A DNA stretch of 64,000 nt, from positions 32,479,115 to 32,543,114 of the forward strand of contig JBANSL010000012.1 in NCBI GenBank assembly GCA_037127255.1. The letters run 5' to 3'. The notes below the pieces were generated by a model. The model did not search any database and was not told the origin of the DNA. It saw nothing but the letters and a program-made list of their open reading frames with translations. The position numbers were made by a program, and so were the translations under genes. Source of the stretch: Persicaria tinctoria (lineage: Eukaryota; Streptophyta; Magnoliopsida; Caryophyllales; Polygonaceae). Shown here piece by piece: positions 32,941 through 42,938 of the stretch (positions are counted from its first letter, which is position 1; each line of letters opens with the position of its first letter).

Positions 32941-33310
32941 TGCCTTTATCCAGGGAAATATGGAAGGTAATGTACGTAGACTGTCATCTTTTATTAGATG
33001 CATTTTAATTTCCGAATGTCCAGAACGTGTTTTTATTTGAACGGCAAGAAACTAAGAGAATACAATCGGTTGTGTGCCTTTATCCAAAGAAATATGGAAG
33101 GTAATGTACATAGACTGTCATCTTTTTTTAAACGCATTTTAAGTTCTGAATTTTCCAGAAAGTTGTTTTTATTAGAACGGCAAGAAACTGAGAAAATAAA
33201 TCAGCTGTGTGCCTTTTTCTTGATTCAGTTATCCAAGGAAATATGGAAGCTAATATACTTAGACTTTCGTCTTTTTTTTGATGCATTTTAATTTCCAAAT
33301 TTCCATTAGT
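32941..33310. repeat. Tandem repeat, unit 134-135 bp, three copies
   Basis: Copies start with TGCCTTT at 32941, 33075 and 33210. Each contains AAATATGGAAG, a TAGACT(G/T)TC segment and a GCATTTTAA segment; the first two also carry an AACGGCAAGAAACT segment. The third copy has a small insert after its start. Scrambled shorter pieces follow to about 33,640. Confidence 0.85.
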
Positions 33311-33640
33311 TTCAGTAACATATTTGAAGTGTGTGAATTAAAGATTTGGTTTTTGGTCAAATGTAGGAAGAATATTTTTAGGTAATGTACTTAGAATGTT
33401 TTTGGAAGGTAATGTACTTAGAATTAAAGATTTTGTTCTTGATTCAGTTATCCAAGGAAGATTTTTGGAAGGTAATGTACTTATCCAAGGAAGTTGTTTT
33501 TGGAAGGTCATATGTAGGAAGAATGTTTTTGGTCAAATGTAGGAAGAATTAAAGATTTTGTTCTTGATTCAGTTATCCAAGGAAATATGGAAGGTAATGT
33601 ACTTAGAATGTTTTTGGTCAAATGTAACATATTTTCAGTA
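33311..33640. repeat. Scrambled fragments of the 134-bp repeat
   Basis: Short blocks such as GGAAGGTAATGTACTTAGAATG, GATTCAGTTATCCAAGGAA and TTTTTGGTCAAATGTAGGAAG recur in changing order. They appear to come from the neighbouring tandem repeat plus local flanking sequence. Confidence 0.65.
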
Positions 33641-34539
33641 ACACATTTTCAGTAACATTCTGCTTTCCATTACTTACTAAGCTCTTTCCTTTTCCCTATT
33701 ATTTTCAAATATGCACTTTAATGTTTTTAGGAATAGTTTTTCTTTTCATTTAGTACATCTTAGATCTGTTCTACTGAGAAGTACTAAAACCTGTTAAGTT
33801 GGGTACATTAAATAGTCGAGCACAAATAGGACCTTTAATTTGAGTTTGCTCAAAGGAATGAAGGAAAGAATCTAGGTGAGTCTGGCTCTTGGTTGACCTT
33901 GCTCAATCACAAGATGCGGTGTGTGCTTCAACTTAAATGACTGTTTAGGATATTGCAACATATTGGAATAATTGTTTGTTTTTTGCTATTACTAGATCAT
34001 GCAGGTTGCGGTGACCGGAAGGATTCACAGGTTAGTGTTTTGTTTCCTTGCTCTGGTCTGCACCATCGCTTTTGCTGGAAGGTAACTGATTTCGTATTGA
34101 TTAATTTTAGTGTTCATCCTATCATGCGAAATGTTGTCACGCTAAGCTATTGCTGATTGATTATTCATGGTTCCAGCACCACCTTTTTCTTATAGTTTAT
34201 TTGCTTTTATTTGAAGAGTCATTCTTATTCCTTAGATTCTGATAAATCTATTAGCAGGTGTCTGTAGCCCTTTTTGTCAATTAGGAAATGAATATTACGA
34301 CATACATAATGGTTGTGTGTGCTTAGATATCTGCTGAACACCTTATTGCCACCCTCCCTCTTAAGGTGTTAGATATATAGATCATGTAACCAAGCTACAA
34401 AAGTGATGAAGACAATACCAAGGGTCCACTCCTGTGTAAAATGTAGCCGTGCAAGGCTGAATACCCCAAAAAGATTCCCAAAAGAATATCCCTGTACATA
34501 TTTCTCTCAACTCTCTGCCTCTCTTAGATTCGGCACCTA
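33641..34539. other. Intergenic sequence, nothing recognised
   Basis: No gene, RNA gene or element recognised. A 67-codon frame at 33953 has no domain I know. Confidence 0.5.
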
Positions 34540-35515
34540 AGCCCTAATCAATCAACTTTCTTCCCCACCATTTCTCTTAAAGTGTTTTGAATTTACACTT
34601 GACAAGATATGTGACTTGGAAATTTCAGTGATTCTCCTAGCACATTCTCTAGTGTTACAAGCTTCGTTACACCAAAAATCGCTGAATTTCGGTCTAACCA
34701 AATAAAGTGGACAAGCCGAGAACACCAAGAGCTTGCCTCGAAAAATGCCGAATCTTTGCACTCCAGCCAGTTGCCGAGCAACCCACCCAATCCATTCCTC
34801 AAGAGTCAATAGTATGCCACCTCTGAGCAATTCCAATCCATGCCACAACATGGTCAATGATTTCTCTAGCAATAGGGCATTGAAACCACAAGCGCTGAAC
34901 TAGTGAACTGTTTCTTCCTCAACCTCACAAAACTCACACGCTGACACTGGTGTGCTACTGATATAATCTGCTCCTGGTACCCGCCTCTTTCTTTATGGCA
35001 AGCCATACAAAGACTGACCATTTCTTGCTCTGAGCACCACGCCATAGCAATCCTCCCCACACTAGCACCTGTCTCCTCTGTCTAAACAAATCATACAGGT
35101 TTTTGCAGGAAATACTCCCATTCTCTTGCACCAAAGGATTGAGGTCAATCTGGCTCTGCTGCATAATGTGTCCGCTTTTTCGGTTCATTTCTGACCAGTA
35201 CCAAACTCTTCCATTAATAACAACAACCTACCATAGGGATTGTCAGCTCAACCCTGAGGGGAGGGCCAGGTTTATGGAGCCTGGATGTAGGCAGTATTTT
35301 ACCATGAGTTATAATAACTCTATGCAAAGCAATATCTCCAATCAACTTGTAAAATACACTCTCGTTCAGGCCAGGATCTCTGTTATAACCAACCCACCTT
35401 CCTCGTATGGTTTTGTAACTTCATTCCATTTCACAAGAAATCTTCTACCAGATTGCCAGTATCATTTCCATTCCAAAGAAAGCTCATACAAAGCGGACAT
35501 CAGGGTCTAGCCGTA
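34540..35515 (-). pseudogene. LINE ORF2 C-terminal remnant, minus strand
   Basis: Translated minus-strand pieces show the zf-RVT region at the end of plant LINE ORF2: W-S-V-F-V-W-L-A-I-K and R-L-Y-Q around 34,960-35,010, then a cysteine-rich piece around 34,900 with a spacing like C-x2-C and H-x-L-F, and W-L-D-R-N-S-A-I-F-G around 34,680. Several frame changes and stops break it. No target duplication or poly(A) tail was identified. Confidence 0.65.
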
Positions 35516-36334
35516 GAAACTGTACAGATACCTGCCCCGTGGCGAGTCGCCAGTGCTCTTCCCTTTTTTAGAGGTCGAACTGAGTTTTCAGTGTCAGTTG
35601 ATGAAGCTTCTCAATTACATTTGTTATCTTGACTTTGTGTTCTATGGTGTTTTTGTTTGTCCTGATATCGGCTATGGCTTTTTGTGTTTTAACTCTCTAT
35701 GGTGTTTGGGTTTTGCATGTTAATTAATGATCCTGTATTACCTACACTTAATTCACATTTATTTAAACGTTAAGAGCAATGATGCTGAGATTAGACATTT
35801 CAAAACAAAACCCGATTTTAATTAATAAATTCATCTATGGGAAAGTCAAATAGGTTGTCGAAATGAAAACTCTGCACTTAAAATAGCAGAGAGTTATTGG
35901 TAGACCAACTTTTTGGACGAAAATAAATGCCTTGTGCAAAATCGAGAAGATTCAGATTTTATCACTGTCAGAGATTAAAACTGATAAGCCCCCAGATGAT
36001 TAAAAAAAAAAAAAAAAAGGAAAAACGCATGTTTTGACAATGCCGTATGGTCTCCGGCTTCAGGGCTGTGCTTGACTTCGTCTTTCGTTTACGTCCTCGT
36101 CTTGTTCGGTTTAGTTGTGTTTTTGTCGCACCTTTGTAGAGTTCTTGTCTGTTTCTTGCACCAACGTATTTTTATGTTTGTTTTGACGGTTATCTGTCTG
36201 TCGACTTGTCGGCCTTCGAGGTTCAGGTATATCTGACCTCGAATTATTTACTACAGTAATAAAATAAAAAAGTCTATTGGCAAAGCAAGTGGGTTAAGTG
36301 TACTATGGAGATTTCAATTACTTACAGAATTATA
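35516..36334. other. Intergenic sequence, nothing recognised
   Basis: No gene or element recognised. A run of 17 A residues lies near 36,002. Confidence 0.5.
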
Positions 36335-36754
36335 TCACTTGGCAGGGCCGGCTTGAGATTTTTGGGGTTGGTGGCGATGTAAACAAAATTAGTCTTTTGA
36401 TCAATACATATATTCATAAATTTTTTTAGAAAAATTATCAAACAATGTAAATTTTTTATATATTTAACTATTATAAATTTCATATTTTATTTTTATGACT
36501 AAAAGAAAAATTTACGGACATTCAGCAGTATACAATTTTTCGGTATAACACAACAAAATACTGCGATTTATAGATTTATCAATATACTTGTTTACTTTTT
36601 TATTATATTTCCTTACAAGTGCTATTAAAAAAGAGAAAATTTGCTGGAATATCACCTTTTGCTAATTCAATTATGTTATTAGCACCATAATAAAATAAAT
36701 TGGCCTATATAACATCTTATTAAAAAAAATTAGCCTCCTAATACTCCACCTATT

Positions 36755-37250
36755 AGCCCTCTCTCAGGACTTCTCCTCCAACCACTGGTCGGTGAGGAAT
36801 CCGGCTCGGCGATGTGCGAGGGCGGTGGATCCGACTCGGATCTGGTGAGAGGTGGCCGGAACGGGTGGTCAGAGATCTTCGGCGAAGCTTCGGGCCCGGT
36901 GCAAGGACGGGAGGGAGTTTGCGAGGCTTCGTCGGTGGGGGCTGGGTGTCGGATCGGCGGGATTTGGGCTCGAGATGGCCGGAATTGGTGGCCAAGGAGG
37001 GCAGATCTGGTGAGGGAGCGTCGGATCTGGTGTGGAGACGCCGGATCTGAGCCGAGGACGAGCGAGGCGGAGCGAGCGACTCCAGATCTGAGCGAGGGAA
37101 GGAGGCGGTGACGAGCGAGCGCAGGAGCGAGCGGCGGAGCGTCCGGAGCGAGCGAGGTCGATCGGCCGGAGCGAGGGTTCAGGAGCGGCGGCCGCAGCGA
37201 GGATTGACGAGCGGTGGCCGGCGGCAGAGGTTGAAGAAGCGTACAGAGGC
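36755..37250. other. GC-rich segment inside the hAT element
   Basis: About 500 bp rich in GGAGCGAGCGAG, GATCTGG and GCCGG, sharply bounded by AT-rich sequence on both sides. Open frames on both strands translate to R, G, S and P-rich sequence with no recognised domain. It could be a captured exon or promoter fragment of a host gene, or simple-sequence expansion. Confidence 0.5.
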
Positions 37251-37599
37251 AAGAGGTTGAAGAAGCATATTTTACAAAATTACAAAAATTAACCCATAAA
37301 TAGCATTTTTTGTAAAATTACAAAAATTAACCCATAAATATAAGAATGAAAAAAATTATTTGTATTTTATTATATGATTCACTTCTTCTATATTTTTATA
37401 TGCGATCTGGATGTGCGACTCGATCAGTCCATATATGTGCACAACGTAAAATTATTTTTGCAAAACAAAAAGTTCTTAAAAGAAAAAAAAAGCGGAAAAA
37501 AATTATATTTTGCACAACATACGATGTAAGAGTTGCACGACTATGTTGTAAGAGTTGCACGACTCTTGTTTTAAGAGCTGACTGAGTTATTGGATACAA

Positions 37600-38640
37600 A
37601 TGTCATCAATGAAGTATAATCACAAACGTGTCATCAGTAAATAAAAAGTAGAATCGATGAAAATATATCGATATATAATTGATTAAATAAAAAAAAGTGG
37701 CATCAAACGATTTGATTAAAAAAATGGCATCAAATAATTACATTAGAAAAATGGCATCAAAACACTGATTTGAAAAAGTTGCATTACATTAAAGAAAAAA
37801 TTGCCATCAAAACGTTACCTTGAAAAAATATGGCATCACGGAAAAAAAAATATCATCAAAAAATTCATATCAAAAAAGTGTCATCAGTAGTCAATGGTAA
37901 AAAAAAAATGGCATCAATGGTAAATGTGGCATCACAGTAAACAAAAAAATATTAGCAAGATTTGAAAAAAGTGGCATTAAAAAAGTGTCATCAATCCATT
38001 TTATTAGAAAATCAAACGATTTGATTAAAAAAATATCATCAAATAATTACACTAGAAAAATGGCATCAAAACACTGCTTTGAAAAAGTTGTATCACATTA
38101 AAGAAAAAAATGTCATCTAAACATTACCTTGAAAAAATATGGCACCACGAAAACAGTACCTTGAAAAAAAATATGGCATCAAACGATTTGATTAAAAAAA
38201 GTGAGATAAAATAATTACATTAGAAAAATGGTATCAAAACACTAATTTGAAAAACTTGCATCACATTAAAGAAAAAAAAATGTCATCAAAATACCACTTT
38301 GAAAAAATATGGCATCATGGTAAAAAAACATATCATCAAAACATTGACATAAAAAAGTGTCATCAGTAGTCAATAGTAAAAAAAAGGCATCAATGGTTCA
38401 CATGACATCACAGTAAACAAAAATGTCATCAAAGGTTTAAAAAAAGTGGCATCACATAACATCAAAAACGCTACTTTAAAAAGTGGCATCACATTAAAGA
38501 AAAAAAAATGTAATTAAAAATTTGGCATCAAAACACTATTAAAAATGGCATCAAAAAAAGTGGCATCAATTGGTTTATTATAAAAAAAAAAAAAAGTCAA
38601 CGGTCAACGTTGACCAGTCAATGGTCAATGTTGACCGATT
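37600..38640. repeat. Degenerate GGCATCA / GTGTCATCA array ending in GTTGACCAGTCAA
   Basis: The motif (A)nTGGCATCA or GTGTCATCA recurs dozens of times. Longer blocks such as CAAACGATTTGATTAAAAAA and GCATCAAAACACT repeat at irregular spacing. The block ends with GTCAACGGTCAACGTTGACCAG and related sequence (about 38,597-38,635). The unit is too irregular for a simple satellite. Confidence 0.8.
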
Positions 38641-39192
38641 GGGAAGGGTGCTAGCCTACCTAATAAAATTAATTTGGGTGCTAATTATTTAATTAAAGGT
38701 TCAAGCTATTTAGCAAAAACACCCATTAAAAAATATATGAATTTTTTTAGTGAGAAATAAAAGTAAATTTTTTTTAATATTATATTATTTTCCATGAATG
38801 TAAAACAGGTGGGTTAAACACTTTAAAATATATTATTACTTTGCAAATTTATCCAAATAAAATATTATAATCAGTTAAATAAGTTTATTAAAGTAGCATG
38901 AGTTGTTACTTAAAAACTACCCGTTTTTGCATTTATAACAAAAATTGAAAGACGGAGACCTTCTTAGACTCTTTATCGTTGACTTGAAATATTGAAAGTC
39001 ACATCACAAATGAGTTTTTTTTACATATAAATTTTTGTAAATCTTTTATTACATGTAAATATAATAATACACAATAACTTAGTTATATATATAACATAGT
39101 TTTTTTTCAAGAGCCCTACGTGGTAGGGAGCCCTAGGCGATCGCCTCTTGGGCCTACCCGGTTACCCCTAGGGCCGGCTCTATTACTAGGCA

Positions 39193-39431
39193 ACCAAAGA
39201 CCTTGATACATTACAATGCTATACACAAACTCAAAATTTAAATGTAGAATCTTATTTGTGTATGCTCCTCCAGATGAAAGGGAAAATGACTCATTTTGGG
39301 ACGAAATTAAGTTTTTTTTATTAGGTAAGAATTCGGATGCGGCCCAGAAGGATAGCTAATCGATAGCATCCTTGCGGATGAGGTCCAGAAGACCTAAAGT
39401 CAGGAATCGACGCCCAGAAGGATAGCTAATC
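39193..39431 (+). pseudogene. LINE endonuclease scrap on the plus strand and junction sequence
   Basis: Around 39,250-39,321 one frame reads F-V-Y-A-P-P-D-E-R-E-N-D-S-F-W-D-E-I-K, the V-Y-A-P block of plant L1 endonuclease. It faces the minus-strand LINE to its right. Between them, GCCCAGAAGGATAGCTAATC occurs twice (39352 and 39411), sequence I cannot place. Confidence 0.55.
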
Positions 39432-39890
39432 CTACAAAGATCTTTCCAGATTCGTAGGATTTCCTGTGAATCGACGCTCAAAATCACGCTCAATTTCTGT
39501 ACAAATATTATTTTCTCCACATATCAGGGTGCCTTGGTTGGTAATTATATTTTTAATAAATTTTTGGTTTCTCCTTCCAGATGCTACACAATGAAAATAA
39601 GCCGTATTAGAGTTGGATAATTTAAGGTGCTTAGGTTTGGCCCGTTGGCTCCAAAAAGTTTTTTGAAAGAGAAGAAGTTTCTCTTTTTTTTGTTTATGAG
39701 CTGCCTTTCCTTTGAAGTTGCGATCCTTAACGGAGATTTGCATCCAGGGATTGGATTTCGACCAGGTCTTTTTCAACATCTGCAAGTTGCCTAAAAATAT
39801 TTCCAAAAGTGTATTTGTTCCATATCTTCACCTTTTGTTTAAGGATTTTTGTTCTAAAGAGGACTTTGAACATAGCCGAGCCATCACAAG

Positions 39891-40298
39891 CAGGGGCGGA
39901 TCCAAGGGTGGGCGACACCGGGCTGTCACCAACCCTGATCCGGGAAAAAAATACAAGAATATATAGGGGTTATGTAAAAAATTAAAGGAAAAATTACAAA
40001 TGTCTTTAGTGGCTTAGTGGTTAAGCCCACCCCATTTTAAAGAGAATCCAACTCAACCCTTGTTCAAATCCCACTAGACACATATTTTGATTTATTTTTT
40101 CCTCAATCTATTTTTCATTTTTTAAAATTCTTATAATTTATTTGGTATTTTATAATTAAATAATAATAATTTTTCTTATAAATATAAGATATTCTCTTCA
40201 TATATATATATTTTAAAAATTATTTCTAATAAATACAATATAAAAATTATCAATAAAAATTTGTGCCCACCCCGAAAAAATTTATAGATCCGCCCCTG
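39891..40298. mobile_element. hAT-type MITE, 408 bp, with perfect 8-bp duplication
   Basis: The ends CAGGGGCGGATC and GATCCGCCCCTG are perfect 12-bp inverted repeats, and ATCACAAG flanks both sides (39883-39890 and 40299-40306). It has no coding capacity and is AT-rich inside. It inserted into the minus-strand LINE remnant. It also carries a tRNA-like pair of Pol III boxes. Confidence 0.93.
40010..40072 (+). promoter_or_regulatory. tRNA-like A and B boxes inside the hAT MITE
   Basis: TGGCTTAGTGG at 40010-40020 fits the A-box consensus, and GTTCAAATC at 40062-40070 fits the B-box consensus, at tRNA-like spacing. No cloverleaf is evident. It could be a SINE head trapped within the MITE. Confidence 0.5.
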
Positions 40299-41238
40299 AT
40301 CACAAGACGCTCGCCATGTTTGTTTCACCATGTTTCTGAAATCTTTCTTTTGAGTCCATATATTTTCGATTTTGAGGAGGAGGTTTAAAGTACTCGAATT
40401 GTTGAAAGAAATTGAGGTAGGACAATGATCAGACAGAGAGAATGCATCGTTAAATGTTTGCAGATCCGGGTATGTTTCAATCTAGTGTTGGACTAACATA
40501 CGATCGAGTTTTTCCAATATGTTTTCTTCCCCGGCTACTTTCTTTTTCCAAGTGAACTTGTTTCCAGTAGTGGGTAAGTCAATCACTGCAGAAAAATCCA
40601 TAAATGTTGTGAGCCTATGAAATCGGGCAACACTATTCTCAACCCATCCCCACTTCTCGTTGCTGGATCTTATTTCATTTAGGTTCCCAATAACCATGCA
40701 ACCAAGCTTTTCTTTATGAATAATATTCGTTAAGATTTCTCAGAACATATCTTTTTCTCCTGAGTGAGGTGGCCTGTAAACTATCAGAATAAGACAAGAG
40801 AAGTTCTTCTCAAGATTAGTGTATTTTAGTCCGATAATACGAGGAAGATGGATTTCAATTGAAATAAGTTCGTTAGTGAAACTATTTTGATTCCACGTTA
40901 CATCTAAGCCTCCTCCACAGGCAGTTCCCAGGGACCAGATTGCATTGGTAAAACCAATATTACACCAACATTTCTCATCAGGTATTTTTTTTTTTCAGTT
41001 TTGGTTTCTGCAATGGCCATAATTTGCATGGATTTAAGTTCTGTCCAAATAACTTTGTTTCCAATTCCTCTTGAGTTCCAATAGAAGATCTTCATAAATA
41101 CACAGTTTTGGATGCATGGTCCAGCAGATAGATATGACCATGTATCAAAGGAGATTTTCTCAAGAGGTGTTTTATCCAAACATTAATCGGACTTTGGAGC
41201 ATAGATTTTAAGGTTTTTAATGGAGATTGTGGTTGGGG

Positions 41239-41514
41239 CTGTAACGGCCTGAATATAAATATTCGAGTTACGTTTGTTCGGATCTTGCAATCCAGGTACG
41301 GATCGAGGTTTCAAACCTCAAAAGATTAATATTTGAAAGCGGGGATTTCGAACCCCAAAACAATCGAAGGGCCATTGGGGACCCTTAAACTGTCCTAAAG
41401 ACTAGTCGTGGAAATTCATTTTGAAGGAAAATGCGCAAACGAAAAATAAAGTACAACTTGCTACGGCGAGGCCGGGTCAAAACCAAACAATGAAAATATA
41501 ATGTCAAAACTTAT
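41239..41514. repeat. Possible start of a chromovirus-type LTR, cut by the Sirevirus
   Basis: TGTAACGGCCTGAATAT resembles the start of some plant Ty3/gypsy LTRs. The sequence has no gene and stops at the Sirevirus LTR border. No partner LTR is present, so this is a weak assignment. Confidence 0.3.
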
Positions 41515-42524
41515 TGATAACTCCCTCCCTTGATGAAAATCGGAATAGATGTTTCAAAGGCTTTGACATGATGTTTGTGTCAAAGGCTTTGGAGCACTAA
41601 CAGTTGATGAAAAACAAAACCTATATTATTTGTCCGAATATTATTTTATCATATTATTTTATCTTGTTATATACTTCCGTTATACTATATATACATGTGA
41701 CTAACCGTTTCAGGAAGTATATTCGAAGATTATATCCTTCCTTATAACATATTGAGGAGATCAGTTCAAACCGGATCATGGCTTCGAAGTGTCCATATAT
41801 AGAAGATTGAAGATCAAAGTAATTCGAAGGAGCCGTTGGAGATCTGGTGTTGAAGATCCACGCTCCATACTCTTATATAAAGGAAAGGAAGGAGAAGACA
41901 GAAAACAATAAGTGCTACACGAGTTCCATTCATTCAAGCGATCTGTCTTCCAAGTGTCTCTCTGCTAAGCGCTCAAGAGTTTGTTGTTTATTTCAAAGCC
42001 TTTGAGAGTCACTGTGAGCTTATAGGATATATTCATTTAAAGTTTTATTCGAGAGTTTATAACTTGGGAAGTTGCACTAGGCTGATGATTTGTGAGAGTA
42101 AGAGGATTGTACTAGATAGCTGAGAGAAGTGGGGCTCTTCTAGATTGGTCTAGGACTCCAAGGGAACGTGAGTTGACTAGATTGCAATTGTATAGGAGAG
42201 AGGCTTCTCGGTGAGCTATTAGGATCCTAAGCTAAGCGAATCAATAAAGCCTTTGAATCCTAGGGTTGTGGAAGAACCCTAGGCGGGGACGTAGGCCAAG
42301 TTGTGCTGATCCTCGTAAACAATTACTCGTGTTCTTTACTTATTTGCTTTACCTTATTTCCGCACTTGGTTCGAATTGTTTAACTTTGTGATTCAGGTTT
42401 ATCTCAAAGGTTTTGGTACAAGCTCCAAAAGTTTTGAGACTTTCTGCGAAAAACGGGCATACTCTATTCAACCCCCCTTCTAGAGTATTTCTTATTACAT
42501 TGTTTTTATATTATCGAACCTTCA
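41515..42524 (+). repeat. Sirevirus 5' LTR
   Basis: Begins TGATAACTCC and ends CCTTCA just before the primer site, about 1,010 bp. The first roughly 725 bases match 58780-59505 with a few differences (for example CATGATG against CAGGATG near the start). Confidence 0.88.
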
Positions 42525-42527
42525 ATT

Positions 42528-42539
42528 GGTATCAGAGCT
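42528..42539 (+). other. Sirevirus primer binding site, initiator methionine tRNA
   Basis: TTGGTATCAGAGC, the standard Ty1/copia primer site complementary to the 3' end of the initiator methionine tRNA, lies directly after the LTR. Confidence 0.92.
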
Positions 42540-42582
42540 TTACTCACTGTTTTTGATCTAACAATCTTGTGAGTTTTCGATC

Positions 42583-42938
42583 ATGTCTGGTGAAGCAAGC
42601 GGAGGATTTGCACAGGGAAGGTCCACAAGCAGACCGCCACTCTTTGTAGGAAACAACTTTGTCCACTGGAGATCTTTGATGAAGATGTTCATCATAGACC
42701 AAGATCTAGAGCTTTGGAACATTATAGAGAATGATCCGAAGATTCTAGAAAAAGATGGACCAAATGACACCAAAGTGGAAAAGAAGGAGTCTGAATACAA
42801 CCAAACAGATCTTGAAACCATCTCCAAAAACTACAGGGCTATTAACTTACTTTATTGTGGTCTTAGCACTGATGAGTTTAACCGTATTTCATCCTGTAGG
42901 CCAGCTAAAGAGATTTGGGACAAATTGGTCGTCACCTA
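42583..42938 (+). pseudogene. Sirevirus gag, N-terminal part, cut by element D
   Basis: Starts with M-S-G-E-A-S 40 bases after the primer site. It contains F-V-G-N-N-F-V-H-W-R, L-E-L-W-N-I-I-E and A-K-E-I-W-D-K-L, the usual pattern of the plant copia Gag domain (UBN2 type). Element D interrupts the frame at the duplicated ACCTA; the rest continues in phase at 52494. Confidence 0.88.

Larger units (their letters stand above)
36343..39182. mobile_element. Non-autonomous hAT-type DNA element, 2.84 kb
   Basis: The left end is CAGGGCCGGCTT. The right end, reversed, is TAGAGCCGGCCC, so the two ends share an imperfect CAG(A/G)GCCGGC-type terminal repeat. The flanks TCACTTGG (36335-36342) and TTACTAGG (39183-39190) match at six of eight positions, fitting an aged 8-bp duplication as made by hAT transposases. 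No transposase frame is visible. The interior holds a GC-rich segment and a long array of GGCATCA-type motifs. Confidence 0.7.
39432..41225 (-). mobile_element. LINE remnant, minus orientation, 5' part of ORF2, interrupted by a hAT MITE
   Basis: Reading leftward from about 41,092, M-K-I-F-Y-W-N-S-R-G-I-G-N opens a typical plant L1 ORF2 endonuclease. Further pieces (40697-40482) hold V-I-G-N-L-N-E-I and the G-N-K-F-T-W block. Then comes a region before the reverse transcriptase (39806-39432) with N-S-N-T-A-Y-F-H and I-T-N-Q-G. Stops and shifts break it. The aspartate of the expected G-D-x-N motif appears as asparagine. The 3' half with the polymerase is missing. Confidence 0.75.

Noticed and set aside
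36001..36020. Poly(A) tail of a retroposon at the A17 run
   Set aside because: No flanking direct repeat or recognisable element body was found on either side.
36812..37252. Host protein genes rich in R, G and S within the hAT element
   Set aside because: Frames are open on both strands because of GC-rich composition. No domain, intron or conserved start is seen.
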